Shown: positions 59,751 to 64,000 of the stretch, piece after piece
Layout: every line of letters starts with the position of its first letter
How positions within the stretch are numbered: the stretch's first letter is position 1
Assembly (NCBI GenBank): GCA_022577435.1
Contig: JAKOON010000002.1
Span: 8,272,001-8,336,000, forward strand
DNA: 64,000 bases
Source: Embiotoca jacksoni
Taxonomy: Eukaryota; Chordata; Actinopteri; Embiotocidae
Reading direction: 5' to 3'
Translations under genes and position numbers: made by a program
The notes under the pieces: generated by a model
Told to the model about the DNA's origin: nothing
What the model saw: the letters and a program-made list of their open reading frames with translations, nothing else
Database searches by the model: none

Positions 59751-59943
59751 GGTGTGAAGTGGGTGGTGTGCACCAGGACCTGGCACTTGTCCCTTTCCAG
59801 CCCTGTGCAGCCCTGTTGAGCAAGGCTCGGCCCTTGCTCCTGAAGTGTAGTACAGTAGTTGCTCACTCACACACAAAAAACACACACTCACGGGCATATG
59901 AGCACACAGATTGACTTACAGTGGATCCCTCAGCGCCAGCAGC

Positions 59944-59947
<4 letters not shown>

Positions 59948-60003
<56 letters not shown>
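59948..60003. repeat. (GA)n microsatellite
   Basis: About 56 bp of uninterrupted GA. Confidence 0.97.
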
Positions 60004-60010
<7 letters not shown>

Positions 60011-60089
60011 CACACACACTTTTCACTCTTACTCTACACAGACACACACAGAACAACTGCTGCTGTTGACAGTGATAACGTGCTTTGTG

Positions 60090-60223
<134 letters not shown>

Positions 60224-61735
60224 ATGTGCTTCAACACATAAACACACACACACATTCATACAAAAACTTACAGCAGATGCTTTTGCTCCGTTTTGTTTTT
60301 TTATAAAAAAAAAAAAGAGAAAACAGACTTCATTGACACTGGCATGTTAGATTTGAAGGCTCTTAGCCGGCGTACAGTGGGGAATTTCTAGTTTCTCTCC
60401 TACTTGTGTGGCACTTTTCACATTGCAATATCAATACTGGAGAATATTAGCTGTCCTGCTGAAGAATGTCAGATCTCATTTTGCCTTTGAGTGAGGGCAG
60501 ATTCTCCTGAGTGAAGGAGAGGAAGGTGTAACTATTCGAGTTTATGTAAGTCTGTAATTATCTTTTGTGTGCAAAACATCTTAAAAGAGAAAAAAAAAAT
60601 AACTAAATAAGACTGAAGTTGTGGTGTAAAAGTAGATAGAAGAGTTTGTCTACCTCGGCTGGCTTCAAACAAGAGAAAGGACGAACACTGGATGGAACTT
60701 GATCACACATTTTTATCAAATATTTCCCAACGTTTATGATGCTTTATAAAGCACTGATCCTGATCAGGATTATCTGCTATTAAAGTATGAGAACATTAAT
60801 TATCAGGCCAAGCTTTGCGGGAGGACTTGTTTTTTCCATTTATTGCCTTCTGGAACAGGATATGGGTATCTGCACTGAAGACGTGATATCCCGGACCTGC
60901 TGTTGGTATCATTTGAACAGAGGGTGGATCACCTTTATTTTAGTCAAACAAAGCAAAATGGTAGTCACCACTTGACAGACAAGGCTCCAACGCCCAGTTA
61001 GGCTGCCTTCAAAACGTTGACAAAGAGTAATAAAGAAAATAGGATGTTAAGAGAGCAGGACACGGATGTTGAATAAAGCCAGCAGAAAGTGTACAAACTT
61101 AAAAGTCACGATAAGCTAATGAGGGAAACGGAGCTGTGCTTTTGGTTTACTCTTATCACTGTTTGCATCAGTAGAAAATCTCCCTTGACAGCAAGACTGA
61201 AATCAAATACAGGTTTTTAGGCATATGAGGGAAAGTCATTTGTATTTACAGGAAATAAGAACGATGCACTCGATCATTATTCCCTTGTTGTGCTAACCAG
61301 AACGCAGTCCCTGTATTAAATGTTGGAGGAGCAGCACAAGGACAAGTAAAACATACCTTAAATAGACTACAAATGAAGTCACTTAACACCCACTCGTTCC
61401 CTCGCCACCCCTTGCTCTGTCTGTCTTCAACAGAAAAAGCCTGTGTTTGACTATCTCCTTCTCTGGTTCATGGTTGTCTTTTGCTTTTTAAACAGGCACC
61501 TCGCCTCTCACAGCACAAGAACGGGCGCATTCCCCTTAAATGGCTCCTTTTGACAACTGATCTGTAAATACAGCCGGATCTGCAACTTCCCCCTTTTGCT
61601 CTCACTGCTTCACTTTCTCCCTTCTTGTCTTTGTGCTCTCTCTGTCTCTCTCTCTCTCTCCCTCTGCCCAAACTCCTGCCAGACACACACACACAAAACA
61701 TGAAGGTCCCCCTGTGACCCTCCCCACCCACAAAT

Positions 61736-61739
<4 letters not shown>

Positions 61740-61801
<62 letters not shown>

Positions 61802-61803
61802 GC
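61740..61803. repeat. (CA)n microsatellite
   Basis: About 58 bp of CA with ACGC at the end. Confidence 0.97.
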
Positions 61804-61833
61804 ACTGAAACACAACCATGCACACACATTTAC

Positions 61834-61878
61834 CCCTACATCCCCCTCCCGACTTCCCCAACTCCATTCCCCCTGCCT
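61834..61878 (-). CDS. casz1: Weak candidate for an upstream casz1 start exon
   Basis: A 45-bp segment has acceptor TTTTTATAG|AGGCAG and donor GTAGGG|GTAAAT. It holds ATG (61865-61867) followed by GAG TTG GGG, giving MELGKSGGGCR, and exits in phase 1, as required by exon 1 (G|CT GAA). Human CASZ1 starts MDLGT followed by AEGTRCTD. The match is only four residues and the region is simple-sequence-rich, so chance is quite possible. I found no better MDLG-like exon between 45058 and 64000. The true exon may lie beyond the window. Confidence 0.18.
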
Positions 61879-62294
61879 CTATAAAAACACAAATATGCCA
61901 TAACTCAAGCAGCGCCGCCACATAGCCTCCATCTTGCCCTGTACCAGGGAGGGGGAGGCCTCTCAGGAAGGTCACCAACAAATGGTTTTCCGATTCACTG
62001 CCCCTGAAATAATTTTGTGTATTAAAACCTGAATCTGCACTTTCTGGCCTGAAAGCTTTTCTAATTATTCTGGTGTCCTTGGGACAGACACGGATCCTTC
62101 ACACGCCGGGGGAAACAAGCTATAGAGCAGCCACTACAGCCACAAACACCCCTCCACCACCCTCCCTCCCTCCCTCCCTCTCTATCCCTCCATCTCCCCA
62201 CCTCCTCTCTCCTCTTTACAGCCACCCCCCCTCCCCAATCTGTTTTCAAAGCGTGTCTGTCCTTTATTAAATTGTTTTCTTTTCCACATTATCA

Positions 62295-62308
62295 GTTGCC
62301 ATGGAGAC
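62295..62308. promoter_or_regulatory. RFX-type X-box match
   Basis: GTTGCCATGGAGAC fits the 14-bp X-box consensus RYYNYYWWRRNRAC. Several such matches are expected by chance in 64 kb. Confidence 0.2.
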
Positions 62309-63181
62309 CTCATCTCTCGGATTATTTGAATTTCATTATATCTATTGATTTGGGAGCATTTCATCTTTTTTATTGTTTTTCTGTCAATTTTCGAAACGAA
62401 TAACCATCTAATTTGCGTCAGCGCTGATTACGTTCGTCCCTCAATAGAGGTCGGCAGCTGCGCCGGGGAAACAAATCAATGGAAAAACATCATAAAACTC
62501 GAAAGTACAATCAACCAGGATATGGGTGACATTCCGTGGTTGCTGAAACGAAGTCATCAAAAAATATATACTTTTTTTCCTGCGCCTCTGCATGTGTGGG
62601 GGAGCAGTGAGGAGGACACATATGTGTCTGGGCAGATATATTACTATATTTCAGCAGATAATATACTATGGTAAATTTCCATACTGATAACAGCCCCTCC
62701 CTGCCTGACCAAAACAAAAAAAAAAAATGCTTACTGTATCTAAATAATTTATGCAATTTTAGCATTTCTATATAAATTTTTTAATAAGCTGCTTGGAGCA
62801 AAGTGGCCATTAACAAAACACACAGCTGTCCAATGGGCTAAGCCCAGCAGATCAATTGCACTTTTTTATGACATGATAAAATGCTTTTAAAGCAATTTAC
62901 ACAAATATGGAAAAAATGACTTCATGGGCTTCATTTATTCATAAGAACTTGTATTAGGGGAAAAAAAAAAAATCTTACAAAAGCCAGACAGGAGATCGTC
63001 CCGGTCCTAACTGGAACGGACTTGCTGCCCTCTCTACAAGGACATAAAGTTTCATTACTGATGCACGCAGTCAAAGGCAATTTAGCAAACACAGTGTGCA
63101 AAAGAAAACATCAGCATATTGCAAGTGTTCCTGTATTAGGCGGACCTTGCATGTTGTTTTCCAATTTTTATTCATTTTTGT

Positions 63182-63484
63182 GGGGGCAGGGTGGGGGGAG
63201 TGGGGGGTGATGGATTTTTTTTTTTTTCCCTCCCCCTGCCCAGTGTCACCCTGACCCAAAGCCAAGGGGAGGTATCCTCAGTTACAGGGATGTGCACTCT
63301 CTGGCCCAAGCCAAACCATGCGCCATACAACAGGAGCCTTGCAGCAGGACAAATGTGTAAAACCCAACTTCAGCTGCTCGGTGACATACAGAACATGCTA
63401 CTCATTATGTGAAAAAACAGGCCCGCAAATATTTCAGTGGATCTGATCATTTAGCATTTTAGTGCAGGCACGCACGCACACACG

Positions 63485-63537
<53 letters not shown>

Positions 63538-63592
63538 TTGGCACATGAGTATGGGGGATGGAGGGGAGTGGGGGTTAAGGGGGGCGGGGGGG
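63182..63592 (+). other. Guanine-run and (CA)n block
   Basis: Two G-quadruplex motifs (63182-63207 and 63553-63592) flank a (CA)n tract at 63470-63536 on the same strand. Confidence 0.7.
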
Positions 63593-64000
63593 CATTTGGA
63601 GGCTAATCTTGTTTCATAGCATCCTCTTCATGTGCCGACAATGTGCCTGAGCTGCTGCTGCTACGAAATGCTGCTGCTGAAGGCCCCATGTTTGCAACAC
63701 ATGTCAACATTTGACAAAGCATTACTTTTCCCCCCAACAATATTCTCCTGCTCAGCCCTCCGAAATGAGGGCGCTAACAAATTAGCTTTTTATGTTTATT
63801 TGTGTGTGGGTGTGTCAAAGAGGGGGGGGGGGGGGGAGAGAGAAAGGGAGATCTCATTTTCTAAGGCACCAGTTCTCAACTCTAGACAGGGAGGGAGAGA
63901 GAAAGACGGAGAGACAAAGAGAGCGAGAAAGAAAGAAAAGGCTGAATGTTTTGGAGTCACGATTCTTCTCCTGATTGCCCTAGCTGTCTCGGTTGTGCAA

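Noticed and set aside
59006..59914. 302-codon plus-strand open frame
   Set aside because: It is made of (CA)n, (GT)n and (GA)n repeats and C/T-rich sequence; Thr-His, Cys-Val and Arg-Glu runs are translated microsatellites.

Overview
This is vertebrate genomic DNA, most likely from a teleost fish (probably a compact-genome percomorph; the species cannot be fixed from sequence alone). The signs are intron/exon structure with GT-AG splice sites, introns of 0.1-5.5 kb, very dense long (CA)n/(GA)n microsatellites, and a protein that is recognisably vertebrate CASZ1. There is no bacterial-style gene organisation, and nearly all other open frames are shadows or simple repeats.

One protein-coding gene dominates: casz1 (castor zinc finger 1), on the minus strand. 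Seventeen constitutive coding exons and one probable cassette exon run from 45057 down to the stop codon at 14184-14186. All junctions have GT donors and AG acceptors, and the reading phases agree across every junction. The conceptual protein is about 1,862 residues from the first in-window methionine (45013), or about 1,980 with the cassette. It has the N-terminal [15 protein letters not shown] block, a four-fold SKY(D/E) repeat block, eleven castor-type zinc fingers in groups (1-4, 5, 6-8, 9-11) and an acidic C-terminal tail. The very first coding residues (human MDLGT...) lie on an upstream exon that is outside the window or unrecognised; a weak candidate sits at 61834-61878.

Layout by region: 1-10 kb is intergenic sequence downstream of casz1. 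It holds an old inverted-repeat-bounded transposon dimer (825-1765) and an isolated CpG island with a G-quadruplex motif (6947-7440), which may be the promoter of an unidentified transcript. 10.25-14.18 kb is the probable long 3' UTR. 14.2-45.1 kb holds the casz1 exons and introns. 45.1-64 kb is the 3' part of a large 5' intron, rich in microsatellites and guanine runs, with an AT-rich homeodomain-core-rich patch near 49.1-49.4 kb.

The observations most worth checking are: a 354-bp phase-neutral proline-rich cassette exon whose 3' splice site lies 51 nt downstream of a (UG)30 tract, an arrangement like that of the TDP-43-regulated CFTR exon 9; a weak donor after the LQFQE codons that could yield a short five-finger isoform like human CASZ1b; two SLDLSKK (CtBP-like) motifs; the SKY repeat module; and the orphan CpG island.
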